Below, piece by piece: positions 1 to 8,213 of a DNA stretch of 35,450 nucleotides. The notes beneath the pieces are model-generated. The model was given only the letters and a program-made list of their open reading frames with translations, ran no database searches and was not told where the DNA came from. The stretch comes from Clostridia bacterium (GTDB taxonomy: Bacteria > Bacillota > Clostridia > Oscillospirales > CAG-272). Positions within the stretch are counted from its first letter, which is position 1. The number at the start of each line of letters is the position of its first letter. The stretch lies in assembly GCA_017646005.1 (NCBI GenBank), contig JAGCNJ010000013.1, positions 1-35,450 on the forward strand, in the 5' to 3' direction. Both the position numbers and the translations under genes were made by a program.

Positions 1-222
1 AGGCTTAAAAATTTCTCCACCGACAAGCGTATCCGACCCTTGCGGTCGGTTCTTATCTTCAAATTTCGCCACAGGGAAAGGGGATATCCAAGGGGAAACC
101 GCATAAGGTTTCCTCTTGGACGGCTCTTTCGTCTATTTCTGTCCGCACAGAAATAGACTCCCCGAAGGGTAACAAACAATTATAAGAAACAAAATCAGGG
201 ACAAGCAACAAAAACCTCCCCC
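1..222 (-). repeat. Structured interspersed repeat, copy A (multi-hairpin)
   Basis: Read on the minus strand, this segment matches two other places in the window (4655-4825 and 18771-18936). In minus-strand order it has a small CCC-TTCG-GGG hairpin near 160-168, a 12-bp hairpin (arms 131-142 and 147-158), a 13-bp hairpin with one mismatch (arms 88-100 and 107-119), a conserved linker containing CCCTGTGGCGAAATTTGAAG (57-76), a hairpin with arms 33-38 and 44-49, and the terminal ACGCTTG (25-31). Similarity to copy C extends outward to about 222, just short of the next gene's promoter. The window edge cuts the other side. No ORF in it looks real. Function unknown. Confidence 0.85.
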
Positions 223-228
223 GACCAC

Positions 229-257
229 TTGAAATTCCCGCCGACTATTGCTATAAT
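229..257 (+). promoter_or_regulatory. Sigma-A type promoter for the secreted-protein / kinase / ruvX operon
   Basis: A -35 box TTGAAA (229-234) and a -10 box TATAAT (252-257) are separated by exactly 17 bases. Transcription should start near 264, giving a leader of about 28 nt before the GTG start at 292. The promoter lies directly against the end of repeat copy A. Confidence 0.85.
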
Positions 258-291
258 ATATAATAGGAAAGTATACACAGGAGGAACAAGG

Positions 292-3249
292 GTGAAAAAA
301 GCTTTATTTACCATACTTGTAACAGCAATACTTTTAACCGCGCTTTCAATATACACATCCGCAGATAATTTCATAATCACCGATTTTGACTCAGCCCCCG
401 CCTGCAAGCTTGATTTTTTGCCCGGAAACGCTGTAAGCGGACTTGATATTGCAAATGATCTTATCGATTTTGATTCTCACGGCAAAATTCTCGCAGTGCA
501 GACCGAAAACACCGATTCCTCGGTGGTTCGCACGCTGAATATATCAGCAGCCGATCTTCCGCTTGATCTTTCACCATATAAATCACTCGGCTTTTCGGTA
601 TTCATAGAGCCGATAGAACAGACAAACTCGTCCTGCTTCGTACGCACAATGCTTACAGGCACAGACGGCGAAACACACGAAAGCATATCAAGCGTCGATT
701 CAGGCATATGGGTAGATATATCGATCGATATTTCCGCCTTTATGGGCAGAGGCGGAATCTCGCAGCTTGAGATCGGAATAATCCCCGACCACATAGATTC
801 GGGCATATGGAACGGCGGCTTCGCAATTGACAGCATTTATGCAAGCGAGCCTGTAAACAACACACTTGCAAGCCGTTATTGCTTTGAAAGCTTCAACGCG
901 ATCGGCACAAAAGCAGTCCTTTCTCCCGACAACTCGAGCCTTACACTTGAATTTGACAACACCGGCGAAAGCTACTTTGAATTTCCGATAGCGCTTATTC
1001 CCCATTCATTTTCAAACACAATACGGATAAACCTCGAAAACGACACCGATGCCGAAAGCATCACACTTGTATTATTAAAGGAAGAAAACATCCGACCCGT
1101 CCGCATAGAAAAACAGATAAAATCACACGCTGACCCGTGCGTATACGAGTTTGAGATAACAAATCCGCTCTCTGTAAAGGCTTTGCGTATAGAATTTCCG
1201 CGCACAAAGGGCTCTGTCACAATCCGTTCGATAGAATTTACAAGCTCTTACAACAGCACGCCGTATATAACCTACGGAAGCATCACAGGATGCACCGCAA
1301 ACAGCGACAACAGCTCGGTCAGCATATCGGGCGAGCTCGGACGCGAATACGTTACCGAGTTTTCGGGTACCGAGCTTTGTCTTTACAGTCTGGATTTAAG
1401 CGACGATCCGAGAAAATTTGACTATGCCGGCACAGAGCCGCTTGCAAAGCACGGAATTTCAACAAAATTCCGTTTTACCGTAGACGCCGCTCCGAACGAG
1501 GATTTCAGACTGAAAAAATACGTGGTTATGATATCGACAACTCCTATGGTATTCGTCGATACGCCAACATACGTTACAGATATGACTCACCCTGTCCGGA
1601 ACGACACCTTCAAGGCAGGTGCAAGTCTTGATTCAGCGTTCAAAACAGCCGAAAGCCTTTCAAGAGCTACCGTCGTAAGCATCGACCTTGACAAGCTTAT
1701 CAGTGATGAACGAAACGGATATATGCATACCTCAGGCGGCAAGCAGTATTATTTTACCGCGGATACGGTAGACGAGCTTGACCGTGAGCTTGGCGCATAT
1801 TCAGCCTCAGGAATGTCGGTTTTGCTCCGCATAACCAAAGGAAAGCTTTCATTTCCCGATATAAAGAGCGAGCAAGGCTACGATAATTTCCGGGCGGCGA
1901 TGGAATTTTTAGCCAAAAGATACGCTGTACAGGAGCATTCTGCCGTAGACGGTATAATAATAGGGCGCGCGGTCAATACAGGAAACAAAAATGAAAGTGC
2001 CGTATCGATGACCGACTACGTCAACTCATACGTACAGCTGATGCGGCTTGCTCACTTATCCTGCGCAAGCGCAGGCTCAGGCATACCGATATACGCTTCT
2101 CTCGGCGACGTCTTCGAGTACGAGAGTCTTGAATGCACAAGCAACCGCTTTGACACCGAGGATTTTCTGTGTGCGGTTGGCGATTATATCGCCGATGAGG
2201 GCGAATTTTCCTGGGGAATATGCATCGAATCCGAATCGGGCAGGGACGAAACCAACAGAACGCTCAGTCTTGACGAGCCCGATGAGCTTTATGAGCTTTT
2301 TGCTTTGATATCAATGAAGGAAAGCTTAAAGAATAAGCCGATAACTATTATCGACCGCATAGATTTCACCTGCCCCGATGATGATTTTGCAAAAGCCGTG
2401 GCAACACGCGCCGTTTTTGCGGCAGGTACCGGTAAAATAAGCAGATATATCGCCTCTCCCGAAGCAAAATCGCCACACATTTCGCAGATCGGTGCGGCAA
2501 TAAAGGCACTTAACTCCGCCGACAGAATACTTCTTGAGGGAATAGGGGCAAACGTAAAAAGCTACGACCGGCTTACAGATACAAAAAAGATCAAAGTCAT
2601 CAAGCTTTATGATCTGACCGTTTCGGATAAGCTCGGCTTTGAGCCTGTCGGAAGCTATACCTACTTAGATTTCAACTCCTACGACCAGCTTGACAGCGTG
2701 ATACTTTCCCATAATGCAAGCAAGATCAAGCTTGTACCGATGCAGACAGGCACGCTTGCCATGCGCGCCGAGCTTTCAAGAGACTCAGGCGACGAGCCGT
2801 TGGCGTGCGCTATTTTAACAAAAACGCTTGACGTTGAAAGCACGCCTGTAATATCACTTGATCTTATAGCAAGCGATATCAGCGAAAAAACAGAGCTGAC
2901 TCTGCGGATTGTCGGCGAAAACAGTATCGCCACGGCAAAGACAGAGCTTGAACCGGACGTGCGCAAAAAAGTCTACGTTGATCTTTCAGAGCTTGAAAAA
3001 GCAGACAAGATAGAGCTTTCTGTAAGAGGCAATACGGACAAGGTGACGCTTTACGCAGACGATCTTATCGGATATTCAAGCGAATACGACACAAAAAGGC
3101 TTTTTGAGCTTGCTAACAAAAATAACGGCAGCACCGATAACGTCCGTTCACTCAACCCCACGGTTGTAACGGTATTTCTTCTTGTCATAATCATTTTGCT
3201 GTCGCTTGTAATAATATTATCGGTAAATTCAAGGAAAAATGAAAAATAG
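292..3249 (+). CDS. Large secreted, C-terminally membrane-anchored protein with probable TIM-barrel domain (DUF5722-like?)
   Basis: This 985-residue protein starts at GTG 292, because AGGAGG (279-284) sits 7 bases upstream; a longer in-frame TTG start at 229 would overlap the promoter. Residues 2-25 form a signal peptide (KKALFTILVTAILL core, probable cleavage after YTSA). About 957-978 is a hydrophobic helix followed by a short basic tail, so the protein should be displayed outside the cell and anchored by its C-terminus. Residues about 25-320 and 790-945 look like beta-sandwich domains of the carbohydrate-binding type. The middle (about 330-770) resembles, from memory, DUF5722 glycoside-hydrolase-like TIM barrels: a strand-rich lead-in ending in DTPTYVTD, then GGKQYYF near 481. 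That assignment is tentative and I cannot name catalytic residues or a substrate. It is first in an operon with a sugar-kinase-like gene, which would fit a carbohydrate role. Confidence 0.8.
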   Translation: MKKALFTILVTAILLTALSIYTSADNFIITDFDSAPACKLDFLPGNAVSGLDIANDLIDFDSHGKILAVQTENTDSSVVRTLNISAADLPLDLSPYKSLGFSVFIEPIEQTNSSCFVRTMLTGTDGETHESISSVDSGIWVDISIDISAFMGRGGISQLEIGIIPDHIDSGIWNGGFAIDSIYASEPVNNTLASRYCFESFNAIGTKAVLSPDNSSLTLEFDNTGESYFEFPIALIPHSFSNTIRINLENDTDAESITLVLLKEENIRPVRIEKQIKSHADPCVYEFEITNPLSVKALRIEFPRTKGSVTIRSIEFTSSYNSTPYITYGSITGCTANSDNSSVSISGELGREYVTEFSGTELCLYSLDLSDDPRKFDYAGTEPLAKHGISTKFRFTVDAAPNEDFRLKKYVVMISTTPMVFVDTPTYVTDMTHPVRNDTFKAGASLDSAFKTAESLSRATVVSIDLDKLISDERNGYMHTSGGKQYYFTADTVDELDRELGAYSASGMSVLLRITKGKLSFPDIKSEQGYDNFRAAMEFLAKRYAVQEHSAVDGIIIGRAVNTGNKNESAVSMTDYVNSYVQLMRLAHLSCASAGSGIPIYASLGDVFEYESLECTSNRFDTEDFLCAVGDYIADEGEFSWGICIESESGRDETNRTLSLDEPDELYELFALISMKESLKNKPITIIDRIDFTCPDDDFAKAVATRAVFAAGTGKISRYIASPEAKSPHISQIGAAIKALNSADRILLEGIGANVKSYDRLTDTKKIKVIKLYDLTVSDKLGFEPVGSYTYLDFNSYDQLDSVILSHNASKIKLVPMQTGTLAMRAELSRDSGDEPLACAILTKTLDVESTPVISLDLIASDISEKTELTLRIVGENSIATAKTELEPDVRKKVYVDLSELEKADKIELSVRGNTDKVTLYADDLIGYSSEYDTKRLFELANKNNGSTDNVRSLNPTVVTVFLLVIIILLSLVIILSVNSRKNEK

Positions 3250-3264
3250 AAAAGAGGGATGTAA

Positions 3265-4197
3265 ATGAAGAAAAGGATCCTGGTTATCAGTAGCGCAAAC
3301 CTTGATTTCGTTATGAATATGACCCGCGTTCCGGGCGCGGGAGAAACACTTATCGATTCGGGAAGCTACACCTATCTGCCCGGCGGAAAGGGCGCAAATG
3401 CCGCGGTTGCGCTTGCAAGGCTTGGCGGTGACTGTGTTTTCTGTACCCGTCTCGGAAACGACCAGAACGGAAAGGCCCTCAAAGGCTTTTATAAGGACTG
3501 CGGTATCGATTTGCGCTTTGTAAAACAGGATGAAAAGGCGCCGACCGGTCTTGCCGCCATACTCGTTGAGGCAAGCGGAATGAACAGAATTATTGTTTAT
3601 CCCGGCTCAAACGCGCTTCTTTCAAAGGAAGACGTTGAGGAAGCGTTCACCTGCTATCCCGATGCGCTCTTTATCAATTTTGAGATCCACTCGGAGATCG
3701 TACAGACCGCCTGCGAATACGCAAAACGTCAGGGTATTCCGATTTTCGTTGATGCAGGACCTGCCGACAGCACCGTAAGACTTGATCTGCTCGGCCCGCT
3801 TGAGGTGTTCTCGCCCAACGAAAGCGAGACCTATGAGTTCACGGGAATTGAACCGTCAAATATGGAAAACTGCCTGCGTGCCGCCATGCTATTGCAAAAA
3901 AAGACACAGGCAAAATATATAATCATCAAGCTCGGAGAGCGCGGATGCTTTGTATACGACGGAATTCATTACAATCTTTGCGCGCCCTTTGAAACGGTAT
4001 CTGTTGACTCGACCGCTGCGGGCGATGCTTTCACCGCCGCACTTACGCTTGAATACTTAAGAGGCGGTGACATACTCGAAGCCTGCCGTTTTGCAAACGC
4101 AGTCGGCTCGATTGTGGTTTCAAAGCCCGGTGCCTCAAGCTCTATTCCCTATGAAGCGGACGTACGCAGATTTTTAGAAGAGCAAAAGGACATCTGA
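3265..4197 (+). CDS. rbsK: PfkB-family carbohydrate kinase, ribokinase-like
   Basis: This 310-residue cytoplasmic protein has both PfkB-family signatures. The N-terminal PGGKGANAAVALARLGGD (39-56) covers the sugar-binding glycine pair. The C-terminal DSTAAGDAFTAAL (248-260) holds the anion hole and catalytic Asp254. The length matches ribokinases (about 305-310). The family phosphorylates a sugar hydroxyl with ATP; ribose to ribose-5-phosphate is the default guess, but substrates vary and no ribose transporter or regulator lies nearby. It starts 15 bases after the upstream secreted-protein gene, with AGAGGG as the likely binding site, so the two are probably co-transcribed from the promoter at 229. 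The family is certain, the substrate is not. Confidence 0.88.
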   Translation: MKKRILVISSANLDFVMNMTRVPGAGETLIDSGSYTYLPGGKGANAAVALARLGGDCVFCTRLGNDQNGKALKGFYKDCGIDLRFVKQDEKAPTGLAAILVEASGMNRIIVYPGSNALLSKEDVEEAFTCYPDALFINFEIHSEIVQTACEYAKRQGIPIFVDAGPADSTVRLDLLGPLEVFSPNESETYEFTGIEPSNMENCLRAAMLLQKKTQAKYIIIKLGERGCFVYDGIHYNLCAPFETVSVDSTAAGDAFTAALTLEYLRGGDILEACRFANAVGSIVVSKPGASSSIPYEADVRRFLEEQKDI

Positions 4198-4219
4198 CAA
4201 ATATTTATTGGAGAAAGCT

Positions 4220-4639
4220 ATGGCAGAAAAAATTCTTGGAGTCGATCTCGGCGACACACGTACGGGGCTCGCGGTAAGCGATGCACTCGGCTTTATGGCA
4301 AGCCCTGTCGGCACAATATACAGCACGTATATCGTTGAAACGGCAAGAAAGGTAGCCGAAGCAGCACGTGAGCATAATGCAAAAAAAATAGTCCTCGGCT
4401 TGCCGGTCAATATGAACGGCACGGAAGGGCCGAGGGCTGAAAAGGTACGCGAATTTGCGAAGCTTTTAGAGGCTGAGCTTGATGGTGTTGAGATAGTATT
4501 TTTTGACGAACGTTGCAGCACGATGGCGGCGCATCAGATACTTAATCTTACAGACACGCGCGGAAAGAAGCGCAAGGAGGTCATTGACACTCTAAGCGCA
4601 CAGATTATTTTGCAGAATTATATGAACAGTCACAGGTAG
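4220..4639 (+). CDS. ruvX: RuvX/YqgF family putative pre-16S rRNA nuclease (Holliday junction resolvase fold)
   Basis: This 139-residue protein has an RNase H-like fold. The first strand carries ILGVDLGDTRTGLAVSD, with the metal-binding Asp9, and FFDERCSTMAA near residue 95 holds a second acidic cluster. E. coli YqgF is 138 residues. The family was first proposed to resolve Holliday junctions and is now mostly linked to 16S rRNA 5' end maturation. I chose the ATG at 4220 over the TTG at 4208 because GGAG (4210-4213) is correctly spaced for 4220 and would lie inside the longer version. It follows the kinase by 22 bases. This neighbourhood is unusual, since in many Firmicutes ruvX sits near alaS. 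Confidence 0.9.
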   Translation: MAEKILGVDLGDTRTGLAVSDALGFMASPVGTIYSTYIVETARKVAEAAREHNAKKIVLGLPVNMNGTEGPRAEKVREFAKLLEAELDGVEIVFFDERCSTMAAHQILNLTDTRGKKRKEVIDTLSAQIILQNYMNSHR

Positions 4640-4654
4640 GTTTGCTTTTTGGCT

Positions 4655-4825
4655 TAGTGTCCCTGTTTTTGTCACCTATAATCGTTTGTTACCCTTCGGG
4701 GAGTTACTTTCATCACGCGATGAAAGTAACCAAAGACGCGTCCAAGACAACCTTCGGTTTTCTTGGATAACTTTCTCCACGGCGAAATTTGAAGATAAGC
4801 ACCGCCTTACGGCGGATACGCTTGT
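4655..4825 (+). repeat. Structured interspersed repeat, copy B
   Basis: It has the same order of parts as copies A and C, on the plus strand. There is a left border with TATAATCGTTTGTTACCC and a TTCG mini-hairpin (about 4678-4701), then a 12-bp hairpin with a 4-nt loop (4703-4714 / 4719-4730). These are followed by a hairpin with one mismatch (4742-4752 / 4756-4766), the linker CACGGCGAAATTTGAAGATA (about 4778-4797), and a 5-bp hairpin (4802-4806 / 4811-4815), ending ACGCTTG (4818-4824). Linkers match A and C closely. The first stem differs from A and C at six of twelve positions, all compensated on the other arm. The short ORFs across it are shadows. Confidence 0.85.
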
Positions 4826-4900
4826 TGCAAAAAGCCTTCCCCAGTGGGGGAAGGTGGCAGGCGCAGCCTGACGGATGAGGTGTCGCAAAATTTCAATTAA
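4826..4900 (+). repeat. Second repeat module (GGAAGGTGGCA...TGACGGATGAGGTG type)
   Basis: A hairpin (CCTTCCCC 4835-4842 with GGGGAAGG 4847-4854) is followed by TGG and a second small hairpin (CAGGC 4858-4862 with GCCTG 4866-4870), then TGACGGATGAGGTGTC. The same layout, with different stem sequences, occurs in copy C at 19003-19132. From memory, similar GGAAGGTGGCA...GACGGATGAGGTG repeats are common in gut Clostridia genomes; I cannot check this here. Confidence 0.75.
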
Positions 4901-4910
4901 CAAAAATTGT

Positions 4911-4943
4911 AAAAAATACCGTGCCTGTGGCACGGTATTTTTT
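4911..4943. terminator. Bidirectional intrinsic terminator after the XRE regulator and repeat B
   Basis: A 15-bp perfect stem (4911-4925 with 4929-4943, loop TGT) has A-runs on the left and T-runs on the right, so it can work on both strands. Its right arm overlaps the stop codon of the minus-strand XRE gene (4942-4944). It is the same hairpin as the one at 5442-5476, differing only in one loop base. Confidence 0.85.
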
Positions 4944-5256
4944 ATTTTCGTGAAGTTATTGTTTTAATTAACATCAACACCGTTTCAAGCTCTTTTGAAT
5001 CAAGTGTTTTAAGTCCTTCTATTATTTCATTAAGCTCGCTTGGATAAGACAGACCAATATCAAAAAACTCTTTGGGTGAAATCTCAAGATATTCACATAT
5101 ATAAAAGAAGCCTGCCATTGACGGAAGTGCCCTTCCGCTTTCGATTGTGTTGATATAACTATGGTTTTGCCCAAGCGAAAGACTCATATCACGCGCAGAA
5201 ACACCCTTTTGTTCCCTTAGTTTCGCAAGTCGCAAACCAAAGTCAAATTCCTTCAT
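4942..5256 (-). CDS. XRE-family helix-turn-helix regulator
   Basis: This 104-residue protein has an N-terminal Cro/CI-type helix-turn-helix at about residues 8-65. The recognisable core is LRLAKLREQKGVSARDMSL, then NHSYINTIESGRALPSM. The C-terminal part (about 66-104) is a short helical region of unknown role, possibly for dimerisation. I chose the ATG at 5256 because GAGGCGGTGATAGA directly precedes it; an upstream in-frame start would add 13 residues without a binding site. It stands alone between two copies of one terminator hairpin, with no target gene beside it. The inverted repeat just upstream (5281-5295) suggests autoregulation. Its other targets are unknown. Confidence 0.85.
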   Translation of the reverse strand: MKEFDFGLRLAKLREQKGVSARDMSLSLGQNHSYINTIESGRALPSMAGFFYICEYLEISPKEFFDIGLSYPSELNEIIEGLKTLDSKELETVLMLIKTITSRK

Positions 5257-5280
5257 TCTATCACCGCCTCTTGTATAATA

Positions 5281-5295
5281 TTGTATACTATACAA
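5281..5295. promoter_or_regulatory. Inverted repeat, candidate operator of the XRE regulator
   Basis: TTGTATA-C-TATACAA is a perfect 7-bp inverted repeat located 25-39 bases upstream of the regulator's ATG. A third TTGTATA half-site (5271-5277) lies next to it in direct orientation. Position and symmetry fit binding by a dimeric Cro-like protein. This is inference. Confidence 0.5.
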
Positions 5296-5330
5296 GTTGC
5301 TTATTCGGCATATTAAATGTGTAATATCTA

Positions 5331-5359
5331 TTGATGTATCGTATTATTTATGATACAAT
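5331..5359 (+). promoter_or_regulatory. Possible plus-strand promoter (no gene downstream)
   Basis: TTGATG (5331-5336), a 17-base spacer and TACAAT (5354-5359) resemble a sigma-A promoter. The only thing downstream before the next minus-strand gene is the terminator at 5442-5476, so a transcript of about 110 nt without an obvious ORF would result. The surrounding 5296-5440 is AT-rich and otherwise shows only a TGTATC/GATACA inverted repeat. Weak evidence. Confidence 0.3.
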
Positions 5360-5441
5360 ATATCATATATTATACCCAATAAGATATTGTGCGGTGTTTA
5401 CCAATTGCTGTTTGCTCATACTGTAACCTTTATTAACCCAC

Positions 5442-5476
5442 AAAAAAATACCGTGCCTGCGGCACGGTATTTTTTA
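5442..5476. terminator. Intrinsic terminator downstream of rpsU
   Basis: A 15-bp stem (5443-5457 with 5461-5475, loop TGC) is flanked by an A-run and a T-run. On the minus strand it ends the rpsU transcript 14 bases past the stop codon. The stem is identical to the terminator at 4911-4943. Confidence 0.9.
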
Positions 5477-5489
5477 TTTGGCAAATTTG

Positions 5490-5666
5490 TTATCTGGATT
5501 TGCGCTTTCTTGCAGCCTCAGACTTCTTCTTGCGCTTTACGCTGGGCTTTTCATAATGCTCTCTCTTGCGAAGCTCGGAGAGTACACCGCTTCTTGCACA
5601 CTGTCTCTTAAATCTGCGAAGTGCGCTGTCTATAGATTCATTATCCTTAACAATAATTTCTGCCAT
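5490..5666 (-). CDS. rpsU: Small ribosomal subunit protein bS21
   Basis: This 58-residue, strongly basic protein reads [19 protein letters not shown] at the N-terminus and is rich in Lys/Arg towards the C-terminus ([16 protein letters not shown]). This is the standard bS21 pattern and length. bS21 sits on the 30S platform near the anti-Shine-Dalgarno end of 16S rRNA and helps initiation. The ATG is preceded by GGAGGGAGGG. It is monocistronic: its own promoter lies at 5717-5746 and its terminator at 5442-5476, which separates its supply from the leuS operon upstream. Confidence 0.97.
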   Translation of the reverse strand: MAEIIVKDNESIDSALRRFKRQCARSGVLSELRKREHYEKPSVKRKKKSEAARKRKSR

Positions 5667-5716
5667 TCTCTATCCCTCCCTCCGTAATGGAAAAGAAGAT
5701 ATAATATCTCCTTGAT

Positions 5717-5746
5717 ATTATACTACAGATCAGTAGCAATTGTCAA
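5717..5746 (-). promoter_or_regulatory. Promoter of rpsU
   Basis: On the minus strand, TTGACA (5741-5746) and TATAAT (5717-5722), both perfect consensus, are spaced by 18 bases. Transcription should start near 5710, leaving a leader of about 44 nt. Confidence 0.88.
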
Positions 5747-5782
5747 TAGTATTTTTACAATTATTAGGTATTTTGTCGGAAA

Positions 5783-8185
5783 TTATTTCACAACTATGTT
5801 GATTATCTTTCCGGGAACGCAAATTTCCTTAACTACAGTCTTACCGTCAAGGTACTGTGCCATACGCTCATCGGCCTTTGCAATCGCTATTGCCGCATCC
5901 TTATCAGCGTCTGCGGGAACAGCTACGGTAAAGCGCATCTTACCGTTGATCTGCACCGGAAGCTCGATTGTCGCGTCAACTGTCTTGGATTCATCCCATT
6001 CGGGCCACTTTGCAAGCGAGCAGAGTGTCTTTTCTCCAAAGCTTTCCCAGATCTCCTCGCAGATGTGCGGAGCAAAGGGTGAAAGCATTCTCGCAAATAC
6101 CTTAAGCTCGTCAACGGTAAGGCTTCCGTGCGCGTAGATATCATTGATAAGCGACATCATTGCGGCGATAGCTGTATTGAACTTCATGTCCTCAATGTCA
6201 AGAGAAACCTTCTTGAGAGTCTTGTTAAACGCAGTTTCAAGCTCTGCGGTAACACCGCTTCCCTTTGCGATCTCGGTAAGACCTGCAACTCTGTCGATAA
6301 ATCTCTTGCATCCCATAACGCTGCTTTCGCTCCACGGAGCGGCAGAAGCGTAATCGCCCATAAAGAGAACATATACGCGAAGTACGTCTGCGCCTACCTG
6401 ATCCACTACGTTATTGGGGTCAACAACGTTTCCGCGCGACTTACTCATCTTAACGCCGTCCGGACCGAGAATAAGTCCCTGTGCAGTTCTCTTTGCGTAA
6501 GGCTCACTTGTAGGAACTACACCGATATCGTAAAGGAACTTGTGCCAGAATCTTGAATAGATAAGGTGGCGTGTAACGTGCTCCATGCCGCCGTTGTACC
6601 AGTCAACGGGGAGCCAGTATTTAAGCTTGTCGGCATCTGCAAGGCAGGTGTCGTTCTTAGGATCGATATATCTGAGATAGTACCATGATGAGCCTGCCCA
6701 CTGAGGCATAGTGTCGGTCTCACGCTTCGCATCCTTACCACACTTCGGGCACTTGCAGTTAACGTAGGAGTCGATCTTTGCAAGCGGGCTTTCACCGCCC
6801 TCGCCGGGCTCAAAGTTTTCAACGTTCGGAAGTCTTAAGGGAAGCTCCTCATAAGGAACACCGACCGTACCGCAACTTTCGCAGTGAACTATCGGGATAG
6901 GCTCACCCCAATATCTCTGTCTGTTGAACGCCCAGTCCTTCATCTTATACTGAACGCCCTTTTCGCCAACGCCCTCCTTTGCGAGGTATTCAAGCATAGT
7001 ATTGATCGCTTCAGCCTTGGTCTTGATACCGTTAAGGAATCCGGAGTTTATCATTTCGCCGTCGCCGGTGTATGCTTCCTTGGATATATCTCCACCCTTT
7101 ATGACCTCGATTATATCTATGCCGAACTTCTTGGCAAACTCATAGTCACGCTCGTCGTGTGCAGGAACTGCCATAATAGCACCTGTTCCGTATCCGAGCA
7201 TAACGTAGTCGGAAATGTATATCGGAATCTCCTTGCCGTTCGCAGGGTTTACCGCCTTAAGCCCCTCTATACGTACACCGGTCTTATCCTTGACAAGCTG
7301 TGTACGTTCAAATTCGGTCTTCTTGCTGCACTCTTCCTTATAATCGTCAAGCGCATCGATATTTGTGATCCTGTCTCTGTACTTTTCGATTATCGGATGC
7401 TCGGGAGCGATTACCATAAAGGTTACGCCAAACATAGTATCGCATCTTGTTGTATAAATTCTGAGATGATCATCAAGCCCCGCAAGCTTGAAGTTTGCAA
7501 ACGCACCTGTCGACTTGCCGATCCAGTTTTCCTGCTGAAATCTGATGTTGGGAAGATAATCGACCTCATCCAGTCCCGCTAAAAGCTTGTCCGCATATTC
7601 GGTAATTCTGAGGTACCATACGGACTTTGCCTTCTGTACGATATCGCTGTGGCAGATATCGCACTTACCGCCCTGCGAGTCCTCATTTGAAAGAACTACC
7701 TTACAGCTCGGGCAATAGTTTACAAGCGCGTTGTCACGGAAAACAAGTCCGTGGTCAAACATCTTTCTGAATATCCACTGAGTCCACTTGTAGTAGCCCT
7801 CTTCGGTGGTATCTATAGTCTTTGTCCAGTCAAACGAAAAGCCCACGCGCTTAAGCTGTGAGGTAAACTTTTCGATGTTGTCGTCTGTTACCTTACGAGG
7901 ATGTATGCCCGTCTTTATAGCGTAGTTTTCGGTAGGAAGACCGTATGCGTCAAAGCCGAGAGGGAAAAGCACGTTATATCCCTGCATACGTCTTTTACGC
8001 GAAATTACCTCAAGTCCCGAATACGCCTTGATATGACCTACATGCATACCTGCGCCGCTGGGATAAGGGAATTCAACAAGTCCGTAAAACTTTTCAAGGC
8101 TCGTATCATCCTTTGCGACAAACGCGTTTTCCTTTTCCCATCTGTCCTGCCATTTTGCTTCAATGGCCTTAAAATCGTACTTCAT
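5783..8185 (-). CDS. leuS: Leucyl-tRNA synthetase
   Basis: This 800-residue class I synthetase charges tRNA-Leu with leucine. Visible parts are the HIGH motif as GMHVGHIKAYS near residue 50, the KMSKS loop as GVKMSKSRGNVVDPN near 577, the zinc-binding CPSC...CDIC pair near 160-180, and the CP1 editing domain with TRCDTMFGVTFMV and AVPAHDERDYEF. A C-terminal anticodon-binding helical domain ends in the LeuS-type PGKIINIVVK. Length is typical for bacterial LeuS. I chose ATG 8185 over TTG 8194 because AAAGG is spaced for the ATG. It is the last gene of the long minus-strand cluster, 28 bases after rsfS. No T-box leader is present, since the gap is too short. Confidence 0.97.
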   Translation of the reverse strand: MKYDFKAIEAKWQDRWEKENAFVAKDDTSLEKFYGLVEFPYPSGAGMHVGHIKAYSGLEVISRKRRMQGYNVLFPLGFDAYGLPTENYAIKTGIHPRKVTDDNIEKFTSQLKRVGFSFDWTKTIDTTEEGYYKWTQWIFRKMFDHGLVFRDNALVNYCPSCKVVLSNEDSQGGKCDICHSDIVQKAKSVWYLRITEYADKLLAGLDEVDYLPNIRFQQENWIGKSTGAFANFKLAGLDDHLRIYTTRCDTMFGVTFMVIAPEHPIIEKYRDRITNIDALDDYKEECSKKTEFERTQLVKDKTGVRIEGLKAVNPANGKEIPIYISDYVMLGYGTGAIMAVPAHDERDYEFAKKFGIDIIEVIKGGDISKEAYTGDGEMINSGFLNGIKTKAEAINTMLEYLAKEGVGEKGVQYKMKDWAFNRQRYWGEPIPIVHCESCGTVGVPYEELPLRLPNVENFEPGEGGESPLAKIDSYVNCKCPKCGKDAKRETDTMPQWAGSSWYYLRYIDPKNDTCLADADKLKYWLPVDWYNGGMEHVTRHLIYSRFWHKFLYDIGVVPTSEPYAKRTAQGLILGPDGVKMSKSRGNVVDPNNVVDQVGADVLRVYVLFMGDYASAAPWSESSVMGCKRFIDRVAGLTEIAKGSGVTAELETAFNKTLKKVSLDIEDMKFNTAIAAMMSLINDIYAHGSLTVDELKVFARMLSPFAPHICEEIWESFGEKTLCSLAKWPEWDESKTVDATIELPVQINGKMRFTVAVPADADKDAAIAIAKADERMAQYLDGKTVVKEICVPGKIINIVVK

Positions 8186-8213
8186 TTGGATCAAACCTTT
8201 CTGTATAGAGTAA

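Noticed and set aside
4676..4933. Short ORFs on both strands across repeat B
   Set aside because: They consist of hairpin arms and linkers; copies A and C do not keep the reading frame.
6884..7582. Plus-strand ORF of 232 residues
   Set aside because: It lies wholly antisense to leuS, which has clear synthetase motifs; low-complexity composition and no binding site. A shadow.
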